Assembly: GCF_029892565.1 (NCBI RefSeq)
Contig: NZ_JARXVH010000039.1
Span: 1 to 35,741 of the forward strand
Source: Streptomyces pseudovenezuelae
GTDB lineage: Bacteria > Actinomycetota > Actinomycetes > Streptomycetales > Streptomycetaceae
Length of the DNA: 35,741 bases
Direction: 5' to 3'
Shown here piece by piece: positions 7,901 through 15,422 of the stretch. The first letter of the stretch is position 1; each line of letters opens with the position of its first letter. The notes under the pieces were generated by a model that was not told where the DNA came from, did no database searches, and saw nothing but the letters and a program-made list of their open reading frames with translations. The translations under genes were made by a program, and so were the position numbers.

Positions 7901-9404
7901 CCAGCAGCCACAGGCCCAGTTCGGCGGCCTTGCCGGGGTGAGCGCGCGGCCCCCTCGACACCAAGGCGAACACCCTTGCGTAGAGCTCCTGTTGTGCGGT
8001 CAGCCAGGCCCCGCGATGCTCCTCGCCGCGCAGGGCGCCGCGGTCGGACTCCAGCATCTGCAGACCCACCCGGATCATGTCGAGGGCCTGCTCCTCCTGG
8101 TCCGGATCGTCGTAGCCAGCCTCGACGGCGTTGAGGAAACCGAGCACGACACACCGGGCCGCCCGGGTCCGCTCCACGGTCGCCTCGAACGCGCTCAGCG
8201 CATCGATGTACGCGCCGGTCGCCGCGCCGTGGTGCCCTCTGGACTCATGGATCTCGGCGGCCAGCATCAGTGCCAGTCCCGTGGCCGTCCGACCCTGTTG
8301 GTAGGCGCGGATCTGGACGTCCGGGTCGCCGCCACGGGCGAACGGCGCGACGCGGTCCGGCAGTCGGCACACCCGGTAGGCCAGGGCCAGCGCCCGGTCC
8401 GGGTCGCTCACGGCGAGGGCGCGTGCCTCGACGACGAGATCAAGAAAGACCGCCCCGAACTCCTGCCGCCACACCAGGGCCGTACGCCGTCCCGCCCCGT
8501 CCGGAGCGACCGGGTCGGCCGCCACTTCCAGGGCCACTTCGGCGATCAGCCCGCGTAGCGCCGCAGGCACGCGTCCCGCGCCGGCGGCCGCGTGCCGCAG
8601 CGTGGCCAATGACCGCTCGGACTCGCCCACCGCACGCAGCAGCGCAGCCTCCGCCGCGAGCGCGGCGGGCTGTCGGGCGGCCTCCGGAGAGCCACCCATC
8701 GCGCGCAACAGCCGCTCGGCGTACGGCAGATTGTTCTGCGCGACCATGTAGTCGATTCCGAGGGCCCAGCAGAACGCTTCCGAGGCGGCGTCGCCCCGGT
8801 CTTTGAACACCGCCGCGGATTCCTGCGCCTGGGTCTCGGCGAGGTTGGTCGAGAAGAGCCTGACCTCCGGGTATGCGGTGATGACATTCCGCAGCGCGAT
8901 GTAGGGGCGCAGCCCGAGCAGTGCGCGAGAAGAGGGACCGAACCCTGCGGCGGTTCTCCGGCGCCGCCAGGAAAGGGTGCCACGCCATCGGGCCCGTCGC
9001 ACGAACAGCGCCAGCAGGACGGCGACGACGACCGGGCCGTAGCGCAGGACCGCCCCTCCGGGCCCGTCATGGACCGCCCAGGCCCCGGCGACCAGTGTCA
9101 TTGCCCCGAGGAAGACCTTCTGCAGGGCCAGCGGGATCGGTGACTCCGCGTCCAGACGCGTACCCAGCCGCAGCAGTGTCATCAGTACCACGGCGGCGAC
9201 GAGCACCGACGCGCTTCCGTACGGCAACAGGTCCGTCAACCACCCGAGAGGAGCGTCCTGCCACCGAACCCCGCCTGCCCCCGCGTCCTGAGTGACCGCG
9301 AGCCAGCCGAGGCCCACCACCACGAACACCGCGACCGGAACAGCGTCCGCCGCCGTGTACCGCAGCGCGAGGATCACACGGTAGGTGATGGGTCTCGAGA
9401 ACAT
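4968..9404 (-). CDS. Membrane-anchored TPR-CHAT protease fused to a SecD-like P1 domain
   Basis: The 1478-residue protein begins with four hydrophobic helices (about 20-38, 62-80, 93-111, 118-135), followed by a long Ala-rich helical, TPR-like region (about 140-570) and a low-complexity linker (about 570-630). The CHAT (caspase-HetF) domain at about 630-975 has the expected dyad: His854 in IISAHGSPGE and Cys892 in VVLGSCWVSG. After a region I cannot assign (975-1185) comes a fifth helix (about 1194-1214, VALLVGLLIVGVPALLG). The last 260 residues resemble the extracytoplasmic P1 region of SecD: a base-like part (about 1225-1300, ending GAEIRPVL) and a head-like part (about 1391-1475) with GWSVLVSF, KKFAQLTARLA and VVSAPSVNQSLTDGTVEIYG. 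The expected topology puts TPR-CHAT in the cytoplasm and the SecD-like domain outside. I prefer ATG 9404 over GTG 9458 because GGGGGAG lies four bases upstream. CHAT proteases cleave partner proteins; the target here is unknown. Confidence 0.85.
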   Translation of the reverse strand: MFSRPITYRVILALRYTAADAVPVAVFVVVGLGWLAVTQDAGAGGVRWQDAPLGWLTDLLPYGSASVLVAAVVLMTLLRLGTRLDAESPIPLALQKVFLGAMTLVAGAWAVHDGPGGAVLRYGPVVVAVLLALFVRRARWRGTLSWRRRRTAAGFGPSSRALLGLRPYIALRNVITAYPEVRLFSTNLAETQAQESAAVFKDRGDAASEAFCWALGIDYMVAQNNLPYAERLLRAMGGSPEAARQPAALAAEAALLRAVGESERSLATLRHAAAGAGRVPAALRGLIAEVALEVAADPVAPDGAGRRTALVWRQEFGAVFLDLVVEARALAVSDPDRALALAYRVCRLPDRVAPFARGGDPDVQIRAYQQGRTATGLALMLAAEIHESRGHHGAATGAYIDALSAFEATVERTRAARCVVLGFLNAVEAGYDDPDQEEQALDMIRVGLQMLESDRGALRGEEHRGAWLTAQQELYARVFALVSRGPRAHPGKAAELGLWLLESLHRTLTEALIGAEGGPWFPVGDTRLQHLVRLEATARARTAEEFAAVQERLGAVGARGHLLDRLAAARRGDDTLPPPSAQAPVDRVDGTAGGTRGPAATASDGAHLGSDRADAAPDESAISATTDVQALLDRLGDRVALLYHCRRDARGWSVLSAIVSAAHGTRLHRTRLDTVAGEEISDTFTPAGALDALAAADEAQTTVLYYTPLDDPVWAQLSQALVPAEWWDLLCPEDAGTAHEVVVVPDGPLSALPFAALPVRDQRPLLEYALITLTPALSMLRPTAARHTGPRTALTPTLVSHIGIGLPPESTAAEAVALEQIAASATVRRTADRAQLEAALHAQPAADLAIISAHGSPGEAADRSLWLADGSTLSAASAAMLAWPSTVVLGSCWVSGMIVDTGKEPFGFPLACFLGGAHTVVGGAAPVPDDVAGSDVRWLIASIPHGRAPLSVLREAALERIRDVPLSDLDAATTTGLITWSTAAPARRPGSSPEATAFWDGVGLSNEHVISQGQLSLTLAPSVRAVLDAATDTSAGRPIGTMDFAVAAFTSDPANWQPLPGRPPADAHDEPPEGRSDRVLLSASPGQRPHLMTASLARALRRGSRLAEGAHRTAPLHVITAGLLDDESAVARWVQACGPRGEQWADRTCLKPLGGEPDPDTLLGITPGDWERHQTRIDGADRRQDDSAMDRYDWPVALLVGLLIVGVPALLGAPYAPESPAELADPTTVTVTFAPTDDTRPADVDRAMTRLRDRAAESGVKGAQFTGGDDTITVTAPVRYRERLVALAEGESGAEIRPVLELRTATPGTQPQLGVQSTASPQAGGDPAAVALQRRFQATECPTDTAPAEEAVPSEPLVLCDARDPITYLLGAAALTGDDVTKAESSYAASRGWSVLVSFSAAGGKKFAQLTARLATFTPPQNQLAITAGNRVVSAPSVNQSLTDGTVEIYGVDKQQATDLAEELAGRPLYRVVEVITR

Positions 9405-9518
9405 GCCGCTCCCCCGTTGAGGCATCCCTCTCATCCCCCTCAACTCCGTGTATTCCACGGTGAATCAGGGCGAGACACCTTATGGTGCAGGAGCGGGACG
9501 AATCATGAGGGGGAATTG
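9405..9518. promoter_or_regulatory. Divergent control region of the CHAT-SecD locus
   Basis: This 114-base gap separates the starts of the two divergent genes. It contains an inverted repeat, CCGTG-N5-CACGG (9446-9460), which could be an operator serving both directions. A TATGGT at 9481-9486 is a possible -10 toward the plus-strand gene, but I see no good -35. Confidence 0.35.
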
Positions 9519-10034
9519 ATGGAAGCCACACCGTCGGAACCACGTAGTACCGCACATCACCAGGTGGTGGACCTGGGCTCCGGACAGGAGCTCCACTTCT
9601 TCGCCGACGACCCGGACGAACTTCCGGGCGATTCCGTCACCCGCGAACTGCGCACCGCGGCGCGCATCGCCCGCGCGCAGCACACCCGAGGTGTCCTCGA
9701 CACGGCCCTCGAACAACTCGCTGCCGGCATCGTGGGCGGGGCCGGCTGGGCCGGTGTGTCCGCCTCGTTCCATGCCACGGCAGGCTACCTCCACCGCCGT
9801 CGGCCGCCGGAACCCGCGACTCTCCACCAGGTCGTCACCCGCATTCGAGAGACCTGCGAGCTCGTCCTCGGCACCGTACCCACGAGGCTCGACGACGCCG
9901 ACCTGCGCCGCCAGGACGACGGCACATGGACAGCCCGCTTCGCCCACCCCACCGGCACATACGAAGCTCACGTGGACCGAGACGGCACGATCGTGCACTG
10001 GGTGCACCTGCCCCACCCCAGCTCACCAGCATGA
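9519..10034 (+). CDS. Small protein of unknown family, divergent partner of the CHAT-SecD gene
   Basis: The 171-residue product starts at ATG 9519, five bases after AGGGGG. I do not recognise a family. The N-terminus is polar (VVDLGSGQELHFF near 17-28), then a helix (38-68), then a glycine- and alanine-rich hydrophobic segment (about 68-91, GIVGGAGWAGVSA), a basic stretch, a helix (100-120) and a C-terminal beta-rich part (TWTARF, TYEAHV, IVHWVHL). The hydrophobic segment could be a weak membrane or membrane-active helix. CHAT proteases often lie beside the gene for their substrate or activator, so this protein could be the CHAT target or a regulator; that is inference from position. It has no catalytic motif that I can see. 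Codon usage is normal for the window. Confidence 0.75.
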   Translation: MEATPSEPRSTAHHQVVDLGSGQELHFFADDPDELPGDSVTRELRTAARIARAQHTRGVLDTALEQLAAGIVGGAGWAGVSASFHATAGYLHRRRPPEPATLHQVVTRIRETCELVLGTVPTRLDDADLRRQDDGTWTARFAHPTGTYEAHVDRDGTIVHWVHLPHPSSPA

Positions 10035-10105
10035 CCTCCGAGGTCACCGCCCACGCGACCGACCTGTCCCCGTCGTCGTACCCGGTACCAACACCCTCGA
10101 CATCG

Positions 10106-10372
10106 TCATCCCCTGACGTCAGCATCAGGACCGCCGCCGTCGTGCTGACCACCATCGGCTTCGACACCGAGGGTCTCGTAGAGGTGGGTGGAGTATTCCT
10201 CCAGTGACTCGTGGCACGGGGAAGAGCCCGCCCAGCAGTAACTGCCGCGACCGATCGGATCGTCCGGGCCGGCTCCCTCTGCGCAGTGCGGCCAGAGTGG
10301 CACGGCCGAGGCAGGCGGGAGATTAGGCGTCATACCGCAGGGGACGGCCGGGCGGCCCGACCGGTTGCGCAC
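10106..10372 (-). CDS. Hypothetical small protein or gene remnant
   Basis: This minus-strand frame contains a natural-looking segment, RGSYCWAGSSPCHESLEEY followed by STHLYETLGVEADGG, with moderately GC-biased third positions (roughly 75 percent). The N-terminal part looks random, so a later GTG near 10303 may be the start, or this may be the tail of a broken gene. I know no family for it. It overlaps, in antisense, a 58-codon ATGA-coupled frame after the previous gene; the two cannot easily both be real. Bases 10373-10596 hold nothing recognisable. Confidence 0.3.
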   Translation of the reverse strand: MRNRSGRPAVPCGMTPNLPPASAVPLWPHCAEGAGPDDPIGRGSYCWAGSSPCHESLEEYSTHLYETLGVEADGGQHDGGGPDADVRG

Positions 10373-10596
10373 AAGGACCGATGCGAGTTAGCCAGCGCGG
10401 CGCTCAGTCGCAGGTCCGGGGACGGGAACAGAGGCTCTTCCACTGCGGCCGTACCTTGGTTACTCGCAGCACTGCTGGCTGCACCCGCTCGAACCGCGCA
10501 ACTGCCGGCTTCATCTCACCGAGATCGACAGTCACGCTGAGTACGTGACCACAAGAAGTGGACCAGAGCCGTTCTCGCGCACATAGCCATCCGTTC

Positions 10597-11424
10597 CTAG
10601 AGGTCCGCGATGTGCTCGCCGTATCCTTCCTGGTCAGCCACCATTGGACTGCGGGTGTACGTGCAGACCAGGCATTGCCCGAAGCCGACTCGACCCCAGA
10701 GGTCGAGGCCCTGCACACAGAAGGCCTGGTACTCACAGACTGGGCACAATGCGAGATCTTGGCCGTCCGGGTTGTGCCTCGGGTGATAGTCGTTGGGGTT
10801 GTCGACCGCCGCGGCTCGCCGGGCAGCTTCGTCGTCCCCGATCAGGTTGAGGAGATCAGCGGCCTGAGCTTGAGAGCGCACGTCCTCCGCCATCGCGTCT
10901 TCCCAGGCTCGGTCCTCACGGGTCTCGCTCAACTTCCGCAGGCTTGGATGGTGGTCAAGAGCCAGAAGGGCGTCGATATGGCGACGCTTCAGATCTCCGG
11001 TGCCACGGGCGTGGCGAACCCGTTGGGTGACGGCGACGCCGTCTCTGAGAGCCGGTACGTCGATCCGCGTGTCGCGTGCGACCGAGTTGTGTCGGCGGCC
11101 AGCCTGAGAGTCGGGGATGACAAGGATGCCCTCGGCATTCGGGGTCAAGTGGGACTCCATTACGCCAAGGAGTCCGCTGGCTGGCAGGGCGAAGCCGTTC
11201 GCATACGCCTCCTCACCAGGCCACTCAGAGGCCACGATCGCCGCAAGGCCGTTCGTCAGCCCCGTGTCGAAGAGCCCTTCGGCGCCCACTAGCTCAGTGG
11301 AGATGTCCGCTGCCTCCCGGTCCACGAATGGGTCGCCGTCCTCGGGCACCTCTTGCAGATCATGGGAGAGCGCCACCGCACACCTGGCAAACTGATCAGC
11401 CCGCTGACCCTGCATGCGCATCAT
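10597..11424 (-). CDS. Hypothetical protein with C-terminal zinc ribbon
   Basis: The 275-residue protein has no recognised N-terminal domain. Residues 1-205 look largely helical and acidic, with no signal peptide or membrane segment. The C-terminus has two Cys pairs, CPVC (227-230) and CLVC (251-254), spaced like a zinc ribbon. ATG 11424 is preceded by a weak GCGAGACG ribosome site; Met4 is an alternative. Its minus-strand neighbours are a possible remnant on one side and a broken redox cluster on the other, so context gives no function. It may bind nucleic acid or protein through the ribbon. Confidence 0.65.
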   Translation of the reverse strand: MMRMQGQRADQFARCAVALSHDLQEVPEDGDPFVDREAADISTELVGAEGLFDTGLTNGLAAIVASEWPGEEAYANGFALPASGLLGVMESHLTPNAEGILVIPDSQAGRRHNSVARDTRIDVPALRDGVAVTQRVRHARGTGDLKRRHIDALLALDHHPSLRKLSETREDRAWEDAMAEDVRSQAQAADLLNLIGDDEAARRAAAVDNPNDYHPRHNPDGQDLALCPVCEYQAFCVQGLDLWGRVGFGQCLVCTYTRSPMVADQEGYGEHIADL

Positions 11425-11524
11425 CGTCTCGCGCGCACTGGGTGGCGGCCAGCTTTCTAGCTATCCAGTTCAGAGCGCTGACGCCTTGTCATGAAGGGCT
11501 CAGACACAGCTTCTGAGTGCCACG

Positions 11525-11713
11525 GGAGGCTGGGCGGCCGGGGCTCACCTGCCCGCGCTGAGCGCCGTCGACGGGATCGAGCTTCGCGCGTTGGCGGCGA
11601 GCTCCGAAGCCTCGGCCCAGGCCGCAGGAGCGGCGTATGGCGTACCCGCGTACACGTCGGTCGAGCAGCTCGCCAGCGACGAGAACGTAGACCTCGTTGT
11701 TTCTCTGAACTAA
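11525..11713 (+). pseudogene. Gfo/Idh/MocA oxidoreductase fragment
   Basis: The frame reads HLPALSAVDGIELRALAASS, then EAYGVPAYT-like sequence (AAYGVPAYTSVEQLASDENV) and DLVVSLN before a TAA at 11711-11713. This is the segment after the GxGxxG loop in the N-terminal Rossmann domain of NAD(P)-dependent sugar or inositol oxidoreductases. The nucleotide loop start, the catalytic EKP motif and the whole C-terminal domain are missing. Homology ends at the point where the oppositely oriented flavin reductase remnant begins, so a deletion or inversion joined the two. Confidence 0.6.
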
Positions 11714-12096
11714 CTAGCGCACTCGTCGACGGCGGCGGTGATCCGGCCGCCGAATGCGGCAAGCGGGCCAGGTCCTCACTTGTCCACCAGGAGCTCCCAT
11801 CGAACTCGTCCGGGCCCGAGCGGGCGAAAGCCATGGCGTGCTTCGCCTGGTGTACGCCCAGGATGTTGAGGGCGAAGCGGCCGGTGCGGCGGATGATCGC
11901 GAGGAGTTGGGAGCGGTTGTCCAGCGACATCAGCACCATCGGGGGGTTCAGAAATGGGAGGCGAAGGTGCTGACCGTGGTGCCGTGAGGGCGATCGCCAT
12001 CCTGACGGTGACCACGGCGGCCATGGCGTCGCGGAACACCTGCGGGGGCGCGGTGTCGGACGGTCGGACGGTGGTGGGTTGCGTGGTGGCGGTCAC
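11714..12096 (-). pseudogene. Flavin reductase (DIM6/NTAB type), multiply frameshifted
   Basis: Pieces of one flavin reductase domain occur in different minus-strand frames. From GTG 12096 comes MTATTQPTTVRPSDTAPPQV and FRDAMAAVVTV. Then DRPHGTTVSTFAS lies in another frame (about 11960-12000). Then PPMVLMSLDNRSQLL, IRRTGRFALNILG and HAMAFARSGPDEFDG lie in a third (about 11760-11945). GRITAAVDECAS follows after a further shift. DPPMVLMSL and GRFALNILG are hallmarks of the FMN-binding split-barrel reductases that feed reduced FMN to two-component monooxygenases. With at least three shifts and a truncated C-terminus it is dead. It would have been the reductase partner of the adjacent LLM monooxygenase. 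Confidence 0.75.
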
Positions 12097-13434
12097 CGAC
12101 CGGGCCGGCTTCGTGAGGCGCGGGTCGAGGCCGTACTGCTCGTGTGCGCCGAGGTTCTCGCGCAGGGTGGGGCCTTCGTAGTCGTCGTAGAACAGGCCGC
12201 GGTCCTGCAGGATCGGGACGACCTGGTCGACGAAGGCGTCGAAGCCGTCGCGGTAGCTGTCGATGGCGATCGAGAAGCCGTCGCAGGCGCCCGCCTCGAA
12301 CCACTGCTACATGTGGTCGGCCACGTCGGCGGCGGTGCCGGCGACCACCGGGTGGTAGTCGATGACGCCGTGGGCGAGCACGTCGCGCAGACTCCAGCCT
12401 TCCCGGGCCACTTCGAGGGCGCGGGCGGAGCGCGGGTCGTGCGGGCTGGGTATGGCGTCGGCGAGCTGGTCCGCGGTCAGCGGCTCGTCGAGTTGGCGGG
12501 GGCCGAGCGGGAGGCCGATCATGGCGCCGAGGTAGCGGACGCGTTGGTTCAGGTCGACGACCTCGTCCAGGAAGCGGCGCCGCTGAAGGGCGGCCTGGCG
12601 GGAGGGGGCGATTGTCGGCATGAAGCCGGCGAGCATCTTCACCTCGTCCGGGTCGCGTCCGGCGCGCTTGGCGGCATCCCGCAGAGCCTGGCGCTGGGCC
12701 CGGGCGTCCTCGATGGTGTACGGGTTGGCGTAGACGCCGCTGGCGTAACGGCTCGCGAGTTCCAGGCCGTAACTGCCGCCGCCTGCCTGGAAGATGACCG
12801 GCTGGCCCTGCTCGGACGGAGGGATGGGCAGCGGGCCGCGGGAGGCGGCGTGCTTGCCCTGGAGGTTGACCGGCTGGATCTTGTCCATGTCGGCGAACGG
12901 TTTGCCGTCGACGTCGAGCAGCCAGGCGTCCTTCTCCCAACTGCCCCACAGTGCCTGGACGATCTGGATGACCTCGTGGGCACGCTCGTACTTCTCCGCG
13001 CGCGGCGGGATCGGTGCGCCGAAGTTCGCCGCGGCGGCGGGGTCGGAGGTGGTCACCGCGTTCCATCCGGCCCGGCCGTGGCTGATCACGTCCAGGGCCT
13101 TAAACTGGCGGGCGAGGTTGTAGGGTTCGGTGAACGTGGTGGAGGCGGTGGTGACCAGGCCGATTCGCTCGGTCTCGCGCGCGAGGACGGTCAGAATCAG
13201 CAGCGGGTCGATCATGTGGTGCGGGGCATGGTGGTCGAGGTCCACGTCCAGGACCGGGGTGTCCGCGATGAACAGCAGCTGGATCTTGCCGCGCTCGGCG
13301 GCCTGCGCGTAACGCACGAACTGGTCCATGTCCGTGTAGCTCTTCAGGTTCGCACCCGGCAGCCGCCAGGCCCCGGGTGCGGCCCCGTATCCGCCGCTGA
13401 ACTGCATGCCCAGGACCATCTGTCGGCTTGTCAC
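12097..13434 (-). pseudogene. NtaA/SnaA/DszA-type FMN-dependent monooxygenase, amber-interrupted
   Basis: This is a luciferase-like (LLM) monooxygenase that uses reduced FMN and O2. The family signature includes MQFSGGYGAAPGAWRLPG, LFIADTP, TTASTTFTEPYNLARQFKAL and HGRAGWNAVTTSDPAAAANF. The GTG start at 13434 has a good GGAGAAG site. The frame meets TAG at 12307-12309 after ADVADHM, yet homologous sequence continues in the same frame: QWFEAGACDGFSIAID and GLFYDDYEGPTLRENLG. Only one codon is changed, so loss is recent or the stop is read through. No other stop separates this frame from the flavin reductase start at 12096, so readthrough would give a fusion. Paired operators lie upstream (13464-13519), pointing to TetR control. 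The substrate is unknown; relatives oxidise chelators, pristinamycin intermediates or sulfur heterocycles. Confidence 0.8.
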
Positions 13435-13463
13435 GGTTACTTCTCCAGACCGGGCGACGGGAA

Positions 13464-13519
13464 ACGGAGAGTGCCTCCGATTACTTCATCGACAATACGG
13501 AGGCACCATCCGTATTGTC
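13464..13519. promoter_or_regulatory. Paired TetR-type operators upstream of the monooxygenase
   Basis: ACGGA-GGCACCA-TCCGT (13497-13513) is the core of a perfect 11-bp inverted repeat (13491-13501 with 13509-13519). A second site, ACGGA-GAGTGCC-TCCGA, lies at 13464-13480. Both share the form found twice upstream of the TetR gene (16056-16106), and the centre-to-centre spacing is 33 bp here and 34 bp there. The sites lie 30-85 bp before the GTG of the monooxygenase. Confidence 0.75.
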
Positions 13520-14305
13520 AAAGGCTGTGCGGGCGCAGGGCGCGGGCCAGCCGAGTGGCGGCCCGCGCCCAGGTGGCCGGTTGGTTCCTGCGGGCGGAGG
13601 AAGTACGGCCTGTCGAGGACTCCTGAGGTGTCATGCAGGACCACGCTCCGCTGCAGCGGAACCCGATCCGTGCGGAGCGTGTTCACCGGTGCCGCCGGGT
13701 CGGCCATGCCGAAGGAGATGCCGAACAGCAGCTTGAGCTCCGCGGGGACACCCAGAAACTCGCGGACGGTGTCGGCGTAGACGCCGAGTACGGTCTGCGG
13801 GATGCCGGCCAGCCCCCGGGCCGACAGTGAGAGCAGGAAGTTCTGCGCGTACATGCCGATGTCGCCGGCCGTCCGTACTCCGTCGCCGAGGGCCGGCATG
13901 AACAGGAAGGCGGCATGGGGAGCGCCGTAGAACTCCAGGTTCTCGCGGACCGCCGCCCTCCTGCCGTCCCGGTCCGAGCGCTCGATGCCCCGGGCCTGGT
14001 AGACACTCGCGCCCAGGGCCCGCGACCGCTCGACGTAGATACCCTCCTCGCCGTAGCCATCGGTGAAATCCCGCGAGATCCGCCCCTCCTCTTCGGCCCG
14101 GAGCAGCTCTTGGCCCAGAGCGTCCCGCGCCGCACCCGAGACGACGTGCACCGTCCATGGCTGGGTGTTGCTGTTCGAGGGGGCCGTCTGTGCGTCTTCC
14201 AGCACACCGCGGATGTCCGAAGGGGACAGGGCGGTGGGCAGGAACCGCCGGGGGGGAGCGTCGGGAGCGTGCGATGTCGGTGAAGGGTGATGCGGTGCCG
14301 GGCAA
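13486..14305 (-). pseudogene. Nitroreductase-family flavoprotein, frameshifted near the N-terminus
   Basis: The body of the protein is clear: RRFLPTALSPSDIRGVLEDA, then QTAPSNSNTQPWTVHVVSG (the FMN-binding signature), EFYGAPHAAFLFMPALGDG and GISFGMADP. The natural start lies in another frame: TTG 14305, after an AGAGGA site, reads PGTASPFTDIARSRRS, the expected N-terminal helix. The two halves join at a run of seven C on the coding strand (14250-14256); six would restore SPRRFLP. This is a one-base insertion or a homopolymer sequencing error. At the other end the frame runs past the usual C-terminus (VVLHD) into the operator region. The family reduces nitro groups or quinones with NAD(P)H and FMN. 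Without the correction the gene is broken. Confidence 0.75.
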
Positions 14306-14579
14306 GGCGGTTCCTCTCCGTGGCGCGCAGTCACCGCCACGGAGGCCGCGGCACAGCGCAGTACGGCAGGCCGGGTGACGAGGCAGCTGACGTAAGGGCC
14401 GGGCGCGGGACGCACCCTTCGCGGGTCGGCAGGCATGCGGATGCTCGCAGGCAGCGGCGTGCCGAGACCGCAGGTCGCAGCGGGGGGCCGTGCGCTCTTC
14501 GTGTTCGTCTTTGTGTGTTCGTGGCGCCCAGCGCTGCCGCCCTCGTGCCGTTGGGTGCACGAGAGCCGCGTCGGGTGTC

Positions 14580-15317
14580 TCAGCGGTGGGCAGCGCGGTT
14601 CATCTCAACGACGTCGTCGACGGTGGGGTTGGCCGGGAGTGCGGCGAAGCGTTCCGGGAGGCTGTCGCGGATGGCCGCGTCCTTGGCGCGGTCGGCGGCA
14701 GCCAGGGCCGTCGGCAGTTCGTCGAGGGTCAGCTCGGTGCAGTAGGCGGGGCTGTTGGGCTGCTGGCGCCAGGAGTCGGTCAGTGTGCCGGCGTCGTAGG
14801 GGTCGAAGCCGGTGTCGTCGACCAGGCTCATGGCCACCTTCCGCGCCTCCTCGGAGTCGCCGGCGACGGGGATGGCGAGGCGGCCGGGTGTTCCGGCCGG
14901 GACGCCCTTGGTCCGCTGGGTTTCGGCCAGCGCGGCGTTCCACGCCTTGACCACGGGGCGGCCGAGCAGCTCGGCGGTGTACACGCTCTCCACCTGGCCG
15001 TTGTCCACCGCCTCGATCGGCTCGCTGAGCATGCCGGGGTAGTAGTTCGCGGTGTCGATGACCACCGTCTCGTCGGGCACCGACGCGAACAGGTCCGCCA
15101 GCTGGCCCGCCACTCCGAACGGGATCGACAGGACGATGACGTCCCGGCCCTGGACGGCGTCTGCGAGGTCCGCCGCGCGGGCCTCCGACTCCAGCACCTC
15201 CGCCCGGACGGCCTCGGGGCCGCGGGCATCGGCCACCTGGACGTCGTGACCGGCCGTGCTGAGCTTGGCAGCGAGGTTACCGCCGATGGCGCCAGCGCCT
15301 ATGACAGTAATTTTCAT
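14580..15317 (-). CDS. F420/NADP oxidoreductase-like NAD(P)-binding protein
   Basis: The 245-residue product opens with MKITVIGAGAIGGNLAAKL, a Rossmann GxGxxG loop at residues 7-12, and continues with DVIVLSIPFG, VVIDTANYYPG, VKAWNAALAE and LAIPVAGDSEEAR. This is the arrangement of the F420_oxidored (NADP oxidoreductase, coenzyme F420-dependent) family, which in actinomycetes also includes plain NADPH-dependent reductases. It is full length and cytoplasmic. AAGGA lies eight bases before the ATG. It is transcribed in the same direction as the upstream TetR gene (105-base gap) and could share its operator-controlled transcript. It is probably part of a redox stress or xenobiotic response with the neighbouring nitroreductase and monooxygenase; the exact substrate cannot be read from sequence. 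Confidence 0.85.
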   Translation of the reverse strand: MKITVIGAGAIGGNLAAKLSTAGHDVQVADARGPEAVRAEVLESEARAADLADAVQGRDVIVLSIPFGVAGQLADLFASVPDETVVIDTANYYPGMLSEPIEAVDNGQVESVYTAELLGRPVVKAWNAALAETQRTKGVPAGTPGRLAIPVAGDSEEARKVAMSLVDDTGFDPYDAGTLTDSWRQQPNSPAYCTELTLDELPTALAAADRAKDAAIRDSLPERFAALPANPTVDDVVEMNRAAHR

Positions 15318-15422
15318 GATTTGTTCCTTAGAAGGTTATGTCGCCCCTGGGGGCAGCACGATGTGATGGATGGGTGGCAGTGCCGCCTGGCTTTGCAGAG
15401 GCGGAGCGGGGTGCCTGGCGAT

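Noticed and set aside
5886..8558. An 890-codon plus-strand open frame
   Set aside because: It is antisense to the CHAT-SecD gene, is rich in Arg, Gly and Ala in low-complexity fashion, and has no family-like segments; it follows from high GC in the real gene.
10031..10207. A 58-codon frame overlapping the stop of the 171-residue gene (ATGA)
   Set aside because: It is antisense to a more protein-like minus-strand frame and lacks features; coupling alone is weak support.
12079..13626. A 515-codon plus-strand open frame
   Set aside because: It lies opposite the LLM monooxygenase, whose family signature is clear on the minus strand.
14250..14256. Programmed frameshifting in the nitroreductase
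   Set aside because: A C7 run could slip, but no downstream stimulatory structure is evident and such regulation is not known for this family; mutation or sequencing error is simpler.
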